Below, in pieces: positions 1 to 8,787 of a stretch of DNA of 64,000 nucleotides. A model generated the notes under the pieces. That model ran no database searches, was not told where the DNA came from, and saw only the letters and a program-made list of their open reading frames with translations. This DNA is from Thalassotalea sp. PS06 (GTDB lineage: Bacteria; Pseudomonadota; Gammaproteobacteria; Enterobacterales; Alteromonadaceae): the NCBI RefSeq assembly GCF_007197775.1, contig NZ_CP041638.1, positions 2,852,001-2,916,000 on the forward strand, in the 5' to 3' direction. Positions within the stretch are counted from its first letter, which is position 1; each line of letters begins with the position of its first letter. The translations under genes and the position numbers were made by a program.

Positions 1-165
1 CACTTTACGCCAGCCATTACCACAAGCCAGGCCTATGGCGGCAATATCGCCATCATGCAGAGCCTGAGTATGATCTAACTCGGGTAATTCCTGGTAGTCA
101 GGTTTATTGGCTATGTACACCTGAAATTGTGCGCCTGCTTGCCCTAATCCGTATTCTTTAAGCAC
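1..165 (-). CDS. Unrecognised protein, N-terminal fragment (runs off the window)
   Basis: An open minus-strand frame of 55 codons runs from a GTG at 163-165 off the left edge. It reads MLKEYGLGQAGAQ, continues without a stop, and ends at the window edge with ACGNGWRKV. I do not recognise the family. A terminator-like hairpin for the upstream AhpD-like gene lies just before it, so it probably has its own transcript. The ribosome site is weak and no ATG lies upstream in frame, so the start is uncertain. The frame could also be a chance ORF, but its composition looks coding. Confidence 0.4.
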   Translation of the reverse strand, partial: MLKEYGLGQAGAQFQVYIANKPDYQELPELDHTQALHDGDIAAIGLACGNGWRKV

Positions 166-192
166 GAGAACTCTGAAACTTAGATAAAATAA

Positions 193-219
193 AACCGCCA
201 GTTTACGGCAAACCGGCAG
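193..219 (-). terminator. Rho-independent terminator of the AhpD/SDR unit
   Basis: An imperfect stem with GTTT/AAAC and GCC/GGC arms around a 5-base loop is followed on the minus strand by a T-rich run (TTTTATTTTA). It lies 32 bases after the stop of the AhpD-like gene. Confidence 0.65.
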
Positions 220-250
220 TAATTTCAGGAGAAATATGTAGCTTCAGGAC

Positions 251-805
251 TTAGCTTTTTGGATCCCAGGCAAACTGTTGAAATGGCTTATCAACCGGAG
301 TGTCGGCAACATGGTTGGTGTAGTTACTCATCACTTTCATGGCGATACCAAGAATGATTTCGAGCAGCTGTTGCTGAGCATATCCGGCATCATAAAAACG
401 CTTAACTTCATCGTCACTGATATGTCCCCGGTTTCTCACCAGAATCAATACCGTATCCTGCAAGGCCTGCAATTTATCATTCGGCATCGGCTGGCGATTG
501 CGTAAGGCTTCGGTTAAGGCTGGATCAACTTTCATTGAGTGGGCAATACCCGTATGGGCAGGCACACAGTAATGGCATTCATGTTCAACATTGACGGTTT
601 GCCAGACCACAGTAAGCTCTTGGGCATTGAAGGAGGTTTGCTCAAATAAGGTTCCCAGTTGCTGGTAGCCAGCTAAAAGGCTCGATGCTTCGGCCATCAC
701 CCCGTGCAGGTTAGGGATCATATGATAAGCCTTGTGCGAATTTTCTAATAAAGGCTTACTCTTATCCGGGGCAGATTCCAGGGTGTGAATGGTGAATTTA
801 CTCAT
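251..805 (-). CDS. Carboxymuconolactone decarboxylase / AhpD-like family protein
   Basis: This 184-residue protein carries the family signature E-x-x-C-x-Y-C-x-x-x-H at residues 74-84 (E74, C77, C80, H84). In AhpD-like proteins this is the redox-active CxxC with its proton relay, so a peroxidase or alkylhydroperoxidase-type role is likely. No signal peptide is visible, which points to the cytoplasm. The ATG has a good AGGAAA ribosome site. It follows the SDR gene by 18 bases on the same strand, so the two are probably one transcript that ends at the hairpin near position 200. The real substrate cannot be told: the family also holds gamma-carboxymuconolactone decarboxylases, but a lone AhpD-like member beside an SDR more often belongs to stress or detoxification sets. 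Confidence 0.8.
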   Translation of the reverse strand: MSKFTIHTLESAPDKSKPLLENSHKAYHMIPNLHGVMAEASSLLAGYQQLGTLFEQTSFNAQELTVVWQTVNVEHECHYCVPAHTGIAHSMKVDPALTEALRNRQPMPNDKLQALQDTVLILVRNRGHISDDEVKRFYDAGYAQQQLLEIILGIAMKVMSNYTNHVADTPVDKPFQQFAWDPKS

Positions 806-823
806 TGTATTTCCTATTCGGGT

Positions 824-1630
824 CTAGACAAATCGTGACAGAATTTCATCCATAGTGGCGACCAAGGCGGCGTTTTTATCCGGGTTTTGTGCGTCGCTAT
901 GGGGTTTAGCAAATCGACCGCTGTCGTTATCAAAATATTTCCCGGAAGCATCACTAAACTCTGCAGATAAGGCCGCCCGAAAGAGAATATCAGCACCAAT
1001 AGACAAATCGCCGCCAGCAACACCATAGGCTTCTTTCACCATTTTACTGCCTAAAAACGAGGCGGGATTAACGGCAATGATGGCAGGAGCCTGGTCCCCT
1101 AATGTATCGGCCAGGTGTTTCGAAAACATGGTAAGGGCGAGCTTGCTCTGGGCGTAAGCACCATTGTCATCCAAAGTGATATTGCCTTTTAATGCATCAA
1201 GATTTACCGATGCTTGTGCCGCAGATGACAAATTCACTACGCGCCCATGACTGTCCATTTTGCTAAGCAACATTTGAGTCAATGCATAGGGTGCCAGAGT
1301 ATTGACGACGAACCTGACATCGAGGTTATCTGCGGTGAGGGTTTCCGTAGCTTTAAATATCCCGGCGTTATTGATAATCACATCCAGGTGGGAATGATGC
1401 TCCGCAACATTATCAGCAAATTCAGCGATATCGCGAAAACTCGATAAATCCGCGACATATACTTCAATGTCAGTGTCCGGGTACTTGCCCTTGAGCTCAT
1501 TGACCACCTTTGCCAGTTTGGCTTCATTGCGCCCATGCAGCAATAAGTGGTGTCCTGCTGATGCCAGTTTTTCTGCCGTCAGCAATCCAATGCCATCCGT
1601 AGCCCCCGTTAACAAGATTATTTTACTCAT
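824..1630 (-). CDS. Short-chain dehydrogenase/reductase (SDR)
   Basis: A 268-residue NAD(P)-dependent oxidoreductase of the Rossmann SDR family. The cofactor loop TGATDGIG is at residues 8-15, NNAG at 87-90, the catalytic Ser region NLSSAAQ at 133-139 and the catalytic pair Y159/K163 in YAQSK. The long gap between Ser and Tyr resembles retinol-dehydrogenase/WW-oxidoreductase-like SDRs. The ATG follows a GGAGAT ribosome site. It is the first gene of a likely two-gene unit with the AhpD-like protein. The substrate is unknown. Confidence 0.85.
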   Translation of the reverse strand: MSKIILLTGATDGIGLLTAEKLASAGHHLLLHGRNEAKLAKVVNELKGKYPDTDIEVYVADLSSFRDIAEFADNVAEHHSHLDVIINNAGIFKATETLTADNLDVRFVVNTLAPYALTQMLLSKMDSHGRVVNLSSAAQASVNLDALKGNITLDDNGAYAQSKLALTMFSKHLADTLGDQAPAIIAVNPASFLGSKMVKEAYGVAGGDLSIGADILFRAALSAEFSDASGKYFDNDSGRFAKPHSDAQNPDKNAALVATMDEILSRFV

Positions 1631-1693
1631 CGCGTATCTCCGCGTGATGTGTTTTAGAAAAGACTAGCAGATAGGATTTTATCCTGGGTGGCG

Positions 1694-1947
1694 ATCGCGA
1701 AAAAGACATCGCGATAAGCTGACAATCAATAATCTGAGCGGAATAAAAATTGCGCTGAAAATTTTATTCCAGGTGACAGCCAAAATTTAAAAAACAAATA
1801 TTGTCAGGGTGACATGAGGCGACAATCGCGAAAAAGACATCGCGATAGGGTGACGACTAAGGCCCTTCGTTGACACCGTTGACACCGTGGAGAACTTCAG
1901 TTCTTCACTGTCACCATGCAGGACTCAATGGTCCTGCACTGACACCT
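1694..1947. repeat. Array of variable stem-loops with AGGTGACA-type linkers (array A)
   Basis: This fills the gap between the SDR start (1630) and the M17 aminopeptidase stop (1961). Reading the plus strand: ATCGCG/CGCGAT stem (1694-1715) then AAGCTGACA; GGAATAAAA/TTTTATTCC stem (1740-1770) then AGGTGACA; an imperfect AT-rich stem, then AGGGTGACA (1806-1814); a second ATCGCG/CGCGAT stem (1825-1846) then AGGGTGACG. From about 1870 the orientation flips: TGACACC twice, a GAACT/AGTTC stem, TGTCACC, a TGCAGGAC/GTCCTGCA stem (1917-1938) and TGACACC. The stems differ from each other while the short linker is kept. A similar array lies at 53894-54170. Confidence 0.7.
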
Positions 1948-1960
1948 ATTAAAGCGCGGA

Positions 1961-3316
1961 CTAGCTAAAACGCGCTTGTAAATAATCAAACACCGCCCGA
2001 ATACCAAAAGCCTCACCACCTTTCGGACGACCCGGCAATGGACGAATGTTGTAAGCCATTACATCAAAATGACACCAATCAACGTCGGCCGGCAGGAATT
2101 TCTGCAAATACAAAGCGGCGGTAATCGCACCACCAAACGGTCCTGCTGCGCAGTTGCTGATATCAGCAATATCGCTATGTAACATGCTCATATACGGTTG
2201 ATGCAAAGGCATTCTCCATACCGGATCCTGATTGTTCAAACCCGCTTCGGTAATACCTTGCGCGGTTGCATCTTTGGTTGCAAAAAAGCCCGGAAGCTCG
2301 GTACCCAATGCAACTCGCATCGCTCCGGTTAAGGTAGCAAAGTCGATAATCAGTTCAGGCTCATCATCAAGCGCTACATCCAGTGCATCACATAACACAA
2401 GGCGCCCCTCAGCATCGGTATTATCAATTTCCACAGTTAAGCCATTACGAGTCGTTATAACATCACCTGGACGGAAGGCATTACCGGCAATGGCATTTTC
2501 TACCGCTGGGATCAGAACCCGCAAATTGACGTTTAAGTTAAAGGCCATGATCATTCTTGCCAGACCAAGCACATGCGCAGCGCCGCCCATATCCTTTTTC
2601 ATCAAGCGCATACCAGCAGCGGGTTTGACATCAAGACCGCCACTATCAAAACAAACGCCTTTTCCTACCAGGGTCAATTTCGGAGCATTTTTGTCACCCC
2701 AGCGAATGTCCAGTAATCTTGGCGCATGCTGACTGGCACGACCCACTGCGTGGATAGTCGGATAGTTTTCCGCAAGCAAATCATCACCAACAATTTCAGT
2801 AAACTCACCAGCAAATTCAGCAGCAAGTTGGGCACTGGTTTCCGACAAATGCTGCGGCATCATGTCCCCTGCTGGAGTATTGATAAGATCCCTGACTAAA
2901 GCCGTAGCAGTAGCGAGTTTTGTTGCCGTTGCAACAACGTTTTCGTCAGCCACTGCTAGTACAGGTAAGGATTTGCCAGAAGATTTATAGCGTTCAAAGC
3001 GATAAGCTCCGACAAGAAACGCAAAAGCGATAGCCACCTTATTATCTGGTTCAGCGTGCAATAGGTATTGCCCCGCCGGTAATTGCTTTGCTAAGTCGCC
3101 ACAGGCGAAAAACTCACCGCAGTTTTCGGTGGCAAATACCACGCCTTGGATGCTGCCATCCGTCGCTGGAATAAGGCTTAACCCTTTGCCTTCGTATGCG
3201 GTCGCTGATAGCCACTGCGCCACATTTTCAGGCTGAGCCTGTAACCAGGTTGGATAATTTTTTTGGTTAATTATGTGTAATGGGATGCCCTGGTTTTCGG
3301 CATTGATTAATGACAT
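1961..3316 (-). CDS. Leucyl aminopeptidase family (M17) protein, cytoplasmic
   Basis: A 451-residue M17 metallo-aminopeptidase. The metal/catalytic segment GKGVCFDSGGLDVK lies near residues 214-227 and the family signature NTDAEGRL near 299-306, followed by a conserved catalytic-domain C-terminus. There is no signal peptide, so it should act in the cytoplasm and remove N-terminal residues from peptides. It is shorter than PepA (about 500) and closer to the PepB-like branch with a divergent N-terminal domain. AGAGAATCC precedes the ATG. It stands alone between hairpin array A and the exported cyanophycinase. A second, exported M17 enzyme is encoded at 32812-34380. Confidence 0.88.
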   Translation of the reverse strand: MSLINAENQGIPLHIINQKNYPTWLQAQPENVAQWLSATAYEGKGLSLIPATDGSIQGVVFATENCGEFFACGDLAKQLPAGQYLLHAEPDNKVAIAFAFLVGAYRFERYKSSGKSLPVLAVADENVVATATKLATATALVRDLINTPAGDMMPQHLSETSAQLAAEFAGEFTEIVGDDLLAENYPTIHAVGRASQHAPRLLDIRWGDKNAPKLTLVGKGVCFDSGGLDVKPAAGMRLMKKDMGGAAHVLGLARMIMAFNLNVNLRVLIPAVENAIAGNAFRPGDVITTRNGLTVEIDNTDAEGRLVLCDALDVALDDEPELIIDFATLTGAMRVALGTELPGFFATKDATAQGITEAGLNNQDPVWRMPLHQPYMSMLHSDIADISNCAAGPFGGAITAALYLQKFLPADVDWCHFDVMAYNIRPLPGRPKGGEAFGIRAVFDYLQARFS

Positions 3317-3517
3317 ATAGGATTCTCTTTAACGGGTGTGATTGTGCATCATCTTAGCAGTTCAGTTGCCCTCGGAAAAGCAATGGCGGCTAAAGTATCT
3401 GTTCCCAGAGTCATTTATTGTTAACAGTATTAGGCGGTTAACGGAAATTGCCTAAAGCACGGATTGAGATTCGAGCAAGACCTGAAGCAATCGCTGCAAA
3501 TCTTGCTTCACTGTGCG

Positions 3518-5368
3518 TTAATATGCGGCGTTGTCACGCAAAAGCAAACGAGTATACGAACAATAATCTTTACTCAACGAATGATGATTATATTGTCCCG
3601 ACAGGAATTGACTCCCCTTTGACGACGTTAACTGAAAGTCTCTGCTGTTATTTTCCCAAACCGCTTTAAGTAACAATTCATTGTTACCCGAGCGACAAAA
3701 TCTATCTAATGTTTGCTGGAATTGATCTTGTTTGAAGATATTCCCCGCAGGTACCTTAAACGTGGCATCTGTTTGTACCGCTTCTACGTGGTTTTTCCAG
3801 TCAGCAAAGCGAACACTCAGCTGTTGTTGTTCTAAAGTAAACACATCATCACGGGTTAAGTAGTGAGTGTATACCTGTTCAGGGCCTAGTTGAGGGTTAT
3901 GTTGAGCGCTTTGTTGAGGGCTTTGCTGAACGATAAACACGCCTCCCTGACCGACAATGCGAAATAGCGGTTTATCAATTTCTTGCCATCCAACCACTAA
4001 CGCCGTCGCTTCATCAACACCGAATGCAAACCTGGCAGGTGTTTGTTTTAACAAATTCACCAAACGTCCCTCGCGGCCGCGTTCGGAAAAATGGGTGTCG
4101 GTTATCCCAAATGGAAAAAGGCCAATACCTCCTTGGCTGCGATAGGTTAAATCATCATTTAATAAGCCTTCACAGCTTTCGGTTTTCTGACAACCTGCAT
4201 CAGGTAAAACATCCGCCTGAGCCGGGCGAAACATCGACACTTCACTGCGTCCGTTGGTAATCATAGGTATTTGATATGGCGCCTTGGCATTGCCGGCCAT
4301 CACTGCGGTACCAGCGCTAGTGCCGCCAACCACGAGTCGATTGGCTTCTAATTGTCTGCGAATCGCTTTGAGCACTTGGTTGTCGCTGTTATCTTTTCGT
4401 TTAAAACTGGTAACCGTAAAAGATTGATCGCCGCCATTAAAGAAAATACCATCGGCATTATTGATTTTTTGCACCATTAAATCCGGATTTTCACAGGCTT
4501 GGCGTTGTTGTTTGGCTAAATCAGGATATACCTCAACGCGTTTAATGGCGCCATGGATATCGGCTCGGTAGCTTTCGATATCTCCACAGTTTTCTAATAA
4601 GTTGTCGCCCGCTTGCCAGGCTTTATTGACCGCCGCATCTATGGGTAACCATTCGACCTTGGCTCCCACTTGTGTAAACGCCTGAAGATAAAAGTCCACC
4701 GCTTCAAACGTATCTCTTGCAGACGCTGTGACCACCAAAATTTGTGGTTGCGGCAATGCATTTTGCTGTGCATTTACTTCTGCATTGCTTGCTTTTTTAG
4801 CAAGGCGTTTCTGCTCGGCATACCCCACAAAAGTTCGATAAATTTCTTTCGAAAATGGGCTTCTTGTCTGCTCAAGAAATACAGTTTCGCTAACTCGATT
4901 TCCCTCTTTAATCATTGGTACCTCGAGAGCATCAAGCATCATAAAATACTGCCGGTCTGGTAACTGACTAATAATATTTTTGTTATCTTTTTTCGTCAGT
5001 GCTCTGAGTAAATCTCTTCTTGTGAGCCATTTTCCTTTAGCCTGTACAGCCTTGTTTAACAATTTAAGCGTGGGTTTTCTCAATTGAGATAATTCATCGA
5101 CTGGCCAGTGACTGGCAAATAATTGAATATTTTTTGGAGTAAGCTGATAAAAAGACGAGGTTTTAACGGGTTTACCTGCCGCCTTGATAGATGAATTAAT
5201 TTCAGCCTGGTCAGCACAATGCTGAGGGGACATTGAAGCACAGGTTTTGATCCCACCACCAACCAGATACAAACGCTCATCAGATGCATGCGATTTTACT
5301 AACGATAGCATCATGATCGACAAAATAAGCGGCAATTTCACAAAATTTAAAAACATTACTTGAACCAT
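3518..5368 (-). CDS. Exported cyanophycinase (peptidase S51 family), extended form
   Basis: Predicted to cut cyanophycin (a poly-Asp backbone with Arg side chains) into beta-Asp-Arg dipeptides outside the cytoplasm. The hydrophobic N-terminus (about residues 5-28, ending near KSHAS) looks like a signal peptide. The nucleophile motif GGTSAG has Ser at residue 351, preceded by FFNGGDQ, and the family motif DTHFSERGREGR lies near 423-434. At 616 residues it is much longer than intracellular CphB (about 270) because of an N-terminal region of about 200 residues and a C-terminal tail. A second in-frame ATG (Met5) may be the true start. It is divergent from the TonB receptor at 5774, and the permease and isoaspartyl dipeptidase that follow that receptor complete a cyanophycin pathway. 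Confidence 0.85.
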   Translation of the reverse strand: MVQVMFLNFVKLPLILSIMMLSLVKSHASDERLYLVGGGIKTCASMSPQHCADQAEINSSIKAAGKPVKTSSFYQLTPKNIQLFASHWPVDELSQLRKPTLKLLNKAVQAKGKWLTRRDLLRALTKKDNKNIISQLPDRQYFMMLDALEVPMIKEGNRVSETVFLEQTRSPFSKEIYRTFVGYAEQKRLAKKASNAEVNAQQNALPQPQILVVTASARDTFEAVDFYLQAFTQVGAKVEWLPIDAAVNKAWQAGDNLLENCGDIESYRADIHGAIKRVEVYPDLAKQQRQACENPDLMVQKINNADGIFFNGGDQSFTVTSFKRKDNSDNQVLKAIRRQLEANRLVVGGTSAGTAVMAGNAKAPYQIPMITNGRSEVSMFRPAQADVLPDAGCQKTESCEGLLNDDLTYRSQGGIGLFPFGITDTHFSERGREGRLVNLLKQTPARFAFGVDEATALVVGWQEIDKPLFRIVGQGGVFIVQQSPQQSAQHNPQLGPEQVYTHYLTRDDVFTLEQQQLSVRFADWKNHVEAVQTDATFKVPAGNIFKQDQFQQTLDRFCRSGNNELLLKAVWENNSRDFQLTSSKGSQFLSGQYNHHSLSKDYCSYTRLLLRDNAAY

Positions 5369-5773
5369 CCAATTCGTTATTGATTACTGAAAAAGGTTGT
5401 AAAAATCCTCATTAACAGGTGTTGACAAAAATTTTCAGTCGAGGTACTTCTGTAAATAGTGAATTTAAAAACGTGCTTACCGCCATAAGCACCAAAATGA
5501 TAAACAGGACAGAGCGCTAGCTCGATTCTATTTTTAATATGTACAAAAAAGCTTTCTCGCTTACAACATATTCTTATCAAAACTACTACCTTTCGGAGTG
5601 GTTTGACGAGTAACCCCTTACTCCCCAATCTATTTTGAGGGCGCAGCCCTGCGCGTGCAGCAACCGTTCCTCACCCCGTAATTTTTTAACAAAAACAATA
5701 AATCGCCCTACGTCTGCGTTTTGCCTCTGTGCATAGTTGCGCCGGTAGTCTGGGCATTACAAGGTGATCTACA
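5369..5773. other. Divergent intergenic region, cyanophycinase/TonB receptor
   Basis: About 400 bases between two divergent genes. I see no convincing gene. A minus-strand frame of 83 codons (5377-5628) has no recognisable features and is probably chance. A small GCGCA/TGCGC hairpin sits at 5641-5654. The region must hold the promoters of both cyanophycin transcripts, but no clear operator was found. Confidence 0.4.
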
Positions 5774-8692
5774 ATGACTAAGTTTAGTAAAACTCCCCTG
5801 GCGATCCTGATCGCGGGCATGACGTTTTCGTCTTATGGCCTGGCACAAGAGCAGGCTGAGGAAGAAATCGAGCGAATTAGTGTCACGGGTTCGCAAATCC
5901 GTGGCGTTGACATGGAAGGCATGCAGCCTGTAACAGTAATTTCAACCGAAGACATTGAACGCTCTGGCGCTTCATCGCTTTCCGAATTAATGTTGCAGGT
6001 TAACCAGACCCGAGGCGGTACTGGCTCTTTCACCACTGCAGAAAGTGGTGCGTTATCTACCTCAACGCCAGCTGGCCAGGCGGCTGCATCATTGCGCGGT
6101 TTAGGTCCAAGCTCAACCTTAACCCTTATCAATGGTCGTCGAGTGGCCGCCAGTTCATTCGCTGCAGGAACGCAAAACTTTGTCGACATCAACTCAATTC
6201 CACTAGCGGCAATCGAGCGTGTTGAAATATTAGCGAGCGGCGCATCTGCTATCTACGGTGCCGACGCGGTAGCCGGTGTTATCAACTACATCCTTAAAAA
6301 AGATTATCAGGGCGCAGAGCTAAACCTTAATTATGGTAATAGTTTTGACGACAGTGACGAAGGTCGCTACAACATTAATTTCGTACTCGGTACCAACATC
6401 GGTGATGCTAACCTTACCGTTTTTGCCGATTATTTTGACCGCAACGCATTTAACGCCGTAGACCGCGATTACACCCGCGATCCGGTGCTGGAAAGTAACT
6501 ACTCATACTTACCAAAAGACACGCCAAACATTTATTATTTTTCCGCCCGTTCAGGTAATGAAATTGGCAACCCAAATTGTAAAACCGAGTTTGTAACGAC
6601 TGAGTTTGGCGAAGAAATTTGTGCGTATTATCACAACGAAGATGATCAGCTACAGAGTGAGTTAGAGTCTGCATCAGCAGGTTTTACCTTTACTAAACCA
6701 TTAGGCGATGTGGACTGGAACACGGAGTTCTTCTACTCCCGAACAAAATCCGTGGCAGTTTCCAGTCCTGCGCCGATTAATCAGGTTGACGATAGCGAAG
6801 GACCTTTTGTTGACGAAACGGCGCTAAATGCCTTCCCTGACGATATCGCTAATGATTTATTAGATCAGTTATATATCGACCCATTCGATACTATTGCTGG
6901 TCGCGAACTTTGGGGCTTTCAATTTGATGCACGTTTTAGCGACCCTAGAACCGTAGAAATTGAAACCGATGCCCTTCGTTTGGTAACTGGTCTACAAGGT
7001 GACTGGGGAAATTGGCAATGGGAAACGGCAGTAACCCTTTCGAAATCAGAATCAGAGCAGGAAGCGGTAGCTGGTATCTACAATCGCTACAAGTACCACG
7101 CATTGCTCGCTGGTGAGCTATGTGCTGATGGTAATATTGCCGATTATAACTTTGATGCGGATACATTAAGTTGTGGCGGAAGCAGCCTACTTGGCATGTA
7201 TAACCCATTCCTCGAAGGTAATGCCAACAATGACGCGCTACTGGCGATGGCACAGGAAGTACCAACCCGTGACGGTGAAAGTACCGTGTATTCCTGGGAT
7301 GGTCGCATCAGCGGTGAGCTTTTTGAGTTTAACGATCAGATGATTAGCGCTGCATTTGGTGCTGAAATCCGCCGTGAGGAAATAACCGATACACCATCTC
7401 TTAATTCTCGCGCACGTCTTGAAAATGGCTATCTGGTAGACGTATTCGGTTTTGGTTCGAGCTTATCAGCAGCAGATAGAACTCAGTGGGGTGCCTTTGC
7501 TGAATTTTATATTCCGGTAACTGACGATTTCGAAATTCAATTGGCGGGTCGTTACGACGATTACAATGATTTTGGTAGCACCTTTAACCCAAAAGTAGCG
7601 TTTAGCTATAGCCCGATTGATGAACTAATCTTCCGCGGTTCATGGTCCACATCATTCCGTGCTCCTTCTTTAACTCAGGCGGGTGTTAAGTTACGCACAA
7701 CCACCGCAACCTTTGACTGTGGCGCTAATCAGGCGGTTGCCGATTTATACTGTGAAGGGTTTGGCGATGAGCGTACCGAAAACGTTCTTGAGCTTGGTAA
7801 TGCCGGACTTAGAGCGGAAGAATCAGAGTCTGTTAGCTTTGGTATCGCCTATAGCCCGACTACATCTGCCACGATAATGCTGGATTACTGGCAGTTTGAC
7901 CATGACGACCTGATTGATACCGATATGACGGCGGTATTAGACGCGGCCATCACCGACGCTTCACTTCGTCACTGTGGTTTGGTGCCTGAAGGACAAACGG
8001 GGATTTCATACGATCCGGACTTATGTCTGGTAACCGATGGTTCAGGTTTAACCATCGAAGAAAATGGCGCTAACCTTGGCGAAATCCTTGACGCCTGGAT
8101 TGCTTTCGACGATCCACGTTTCTTCGAATTACCTCTATACCGTGATCACATTATCCAATTGGAAAATACTGGCACGCAAACGGTAAAAGGTGTTGATTTC
8201 GCCTATGACCAAAAGTTTGATTTTGACAGTGTAACTGTGGGCCTGAGTGTCGATTGGACCCACTATCTTGAGTTTGATCGCAACAAGCCGGGCTCCGATG
8301 AAATTGAAGAGTTAGCTGGCACCTGGCGTTATCCTGAAGATATCGCTTCAGCGCAGGTATACTTCGAAATGGATAGCTTATACGGTAGCCTAACGGTTAA
8401 CTACACCGGCAGTTACATGGATGATATCGATGGTCTGCGCGGCCGTAATATCGATGAGTTGGAAGACCTTGGCGAATTAGATGCTGACGGTCAACGCGAT
8501 GTCGACTCCTGGACTACGGTCAGAGCCAACATTGGTTATGACTTTGACAATATGAACCTGAATCTGAGCATCAACAATCTGTTCGATGAAGAGCCACCAG
8601 TGGCTTACGGTTCACGCCGAGGATTTGACTCTATTAACCACAATGCCCTTGGGGCAACCTATCGTGTGTCATTCACCTACTTTTTTGAATAA
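5774..8692 (+). CDS. TonB-dependent outer-membrane receptor (cyanophycin peptide candidate)
   Basis: A 972-residue outer-membrane active transporter. It has a signal peptide (cleavage after SSYGLA, about residue 24), a TonB-box-like ERISVTG, a plug domain (residues about 45-170 with SLRGLGPSSTLTLINGRRV) and a long beta-barrel that ends in the aromatic C-terminus FTYFFE. AAGGTGAT is a good ribosome site. It is followed by a YfcC-type permease and isoaspartyl dipeptidase on the same strand and is divergent from the cyanophycinase. I therefore infer that it imports cyanophycin fragments or beta-aspartyl dipeptides; the sequence alone does not prove the ligand. Iron-siderophore uptake is less likely, since no siderophore genes are nearby. 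Confidence 0.9.
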   Translation: MTKFSKTPLAILIAGMTFSSYGLAQEQAEEEIERISVTGSQIRGVDMEGMQPVTVISTEDIERSGASSLSELMLQVNQTRGGTGSFTTAESGALSTSTPAGQAAASLRGLGPSSTLTLINGRRVAASSFAAGTQNFVDINSIPLAAIERVEILASGASAIYGADAVAGVINYILKKDYQGAELNLNYGNSFDDSDEGRYNINFVLGTNIGDANLTVFADYFDRNAFNAVDRDYTRDPVLESNYSYLPKDTPNIYYFSARSGNEIGNPNCKTEFVTTEFGEEICAYYHNEDDQLQSELESASAGFTFTKPLGDVDWNTEFFYSRTKSVAVSSPAPINQVDDSEGPFVDETALNAFPDDIANDLLDQLYIDPFDTIAGRELWGFQFDARFSDPRTVEIETDALRLVTGLQGDWGNWQWETAVTLSKSESEQEAVAGIYNRYKYHALLAGELCADGNIADYNFDADTLSCGGSSLLGMYNPFLEGNANNDALLAMAQEVPTRDGESTVYSWDGRISGELFEFNDQMISAAFGAEIRREEITDTPSLNSRARLENGYLVDVFGFGSSLSAADRTQWGAFAEFYIPVTDDFEIQLAGRYDDYNDFGSTFNPKVAFSYSPIDELIFRGSWSTSFRAPSLTQAGVKLRTTTATFDCGANQAVADLYCEGFGDERTENVLELGNAGLRAEESESVSFGIAYSPTTSATIMLDYWQFDHDDLIDTDMTAVLDAAITDASLRHCGLVPEGQTGISYDPDLCLVTDGSGLTIEENGANLGEILDAWIAFDDPRFFELPLYRDHIIQLENTGTQTVKGVDFAYDQKFDFDSVTVGLSVDWTHYLEFDRNKPGSDEIEELAGTWRYPEDIASAQVYFEMDSLYGSLTVNYTGSYMDDIDGLRGRNIDELEDLGELDADGQRDVDSWTTVRANIGYDFDNMNLNLSINNLFDEEPPVAYGSRRGFDSINHNALGATYRVSFTYFFE

Positions 8693-8705
8693 CACCTGAT
8701 CATTT

Positions 8706-8758
8706 GGATAGTGCATACTATCCACAACCAATTCGGTGGATAGTTCATACTATCCACC
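8706..8758 (+). promoter_or_regulatory. Two tandem intercistronic hairpins
   Basis: A perfect 7-bp stem (GGATAGT/ACTATCC, 4-base loop, 8706-8723) is followed by a related perfect 10-bp stem (GGTGGATAGT/ACTATCCACC, 8735-8758). Both lie between the TonB receptor stop and the permease start. No U-run follows, so these look more like RNA-stabilising or attenuating structures than a full terminator. They would let the receptor be made in excess over the downstream genes. Confidence 0.6.
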
Positions 8759-8787
8759 ATCATCGAATTTCACCAAGAGTAACAAGC

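Noticed and set aside
1694..1947. CRISPR array reading of the repeated GGTGACA words
   Set aside because: The repeated word is only 7-9 bases, the spaced segments are themselves palindromes, spacing is irregular and there are no cas genes.
3448..3669. Plus-strand frame over the 3' end of the cyanophycinase gene
   Set aside because: It is antisense to a well-supported gene and shows no domain.
5377..5628. Minus-strand 83-codon frame upstream of the cyanophycinase
   Set aside because: Basic, low-complexity translation without signal, domain or ribosome site; it lies in the promoter region of two divergent genes.
8704..8787. N-terminal extension of the permease from a TTG codon
   Set aside because: The extension runs through the two hairpins, is not membrane-like, and the ATG at 8788 has its own ribosome site.
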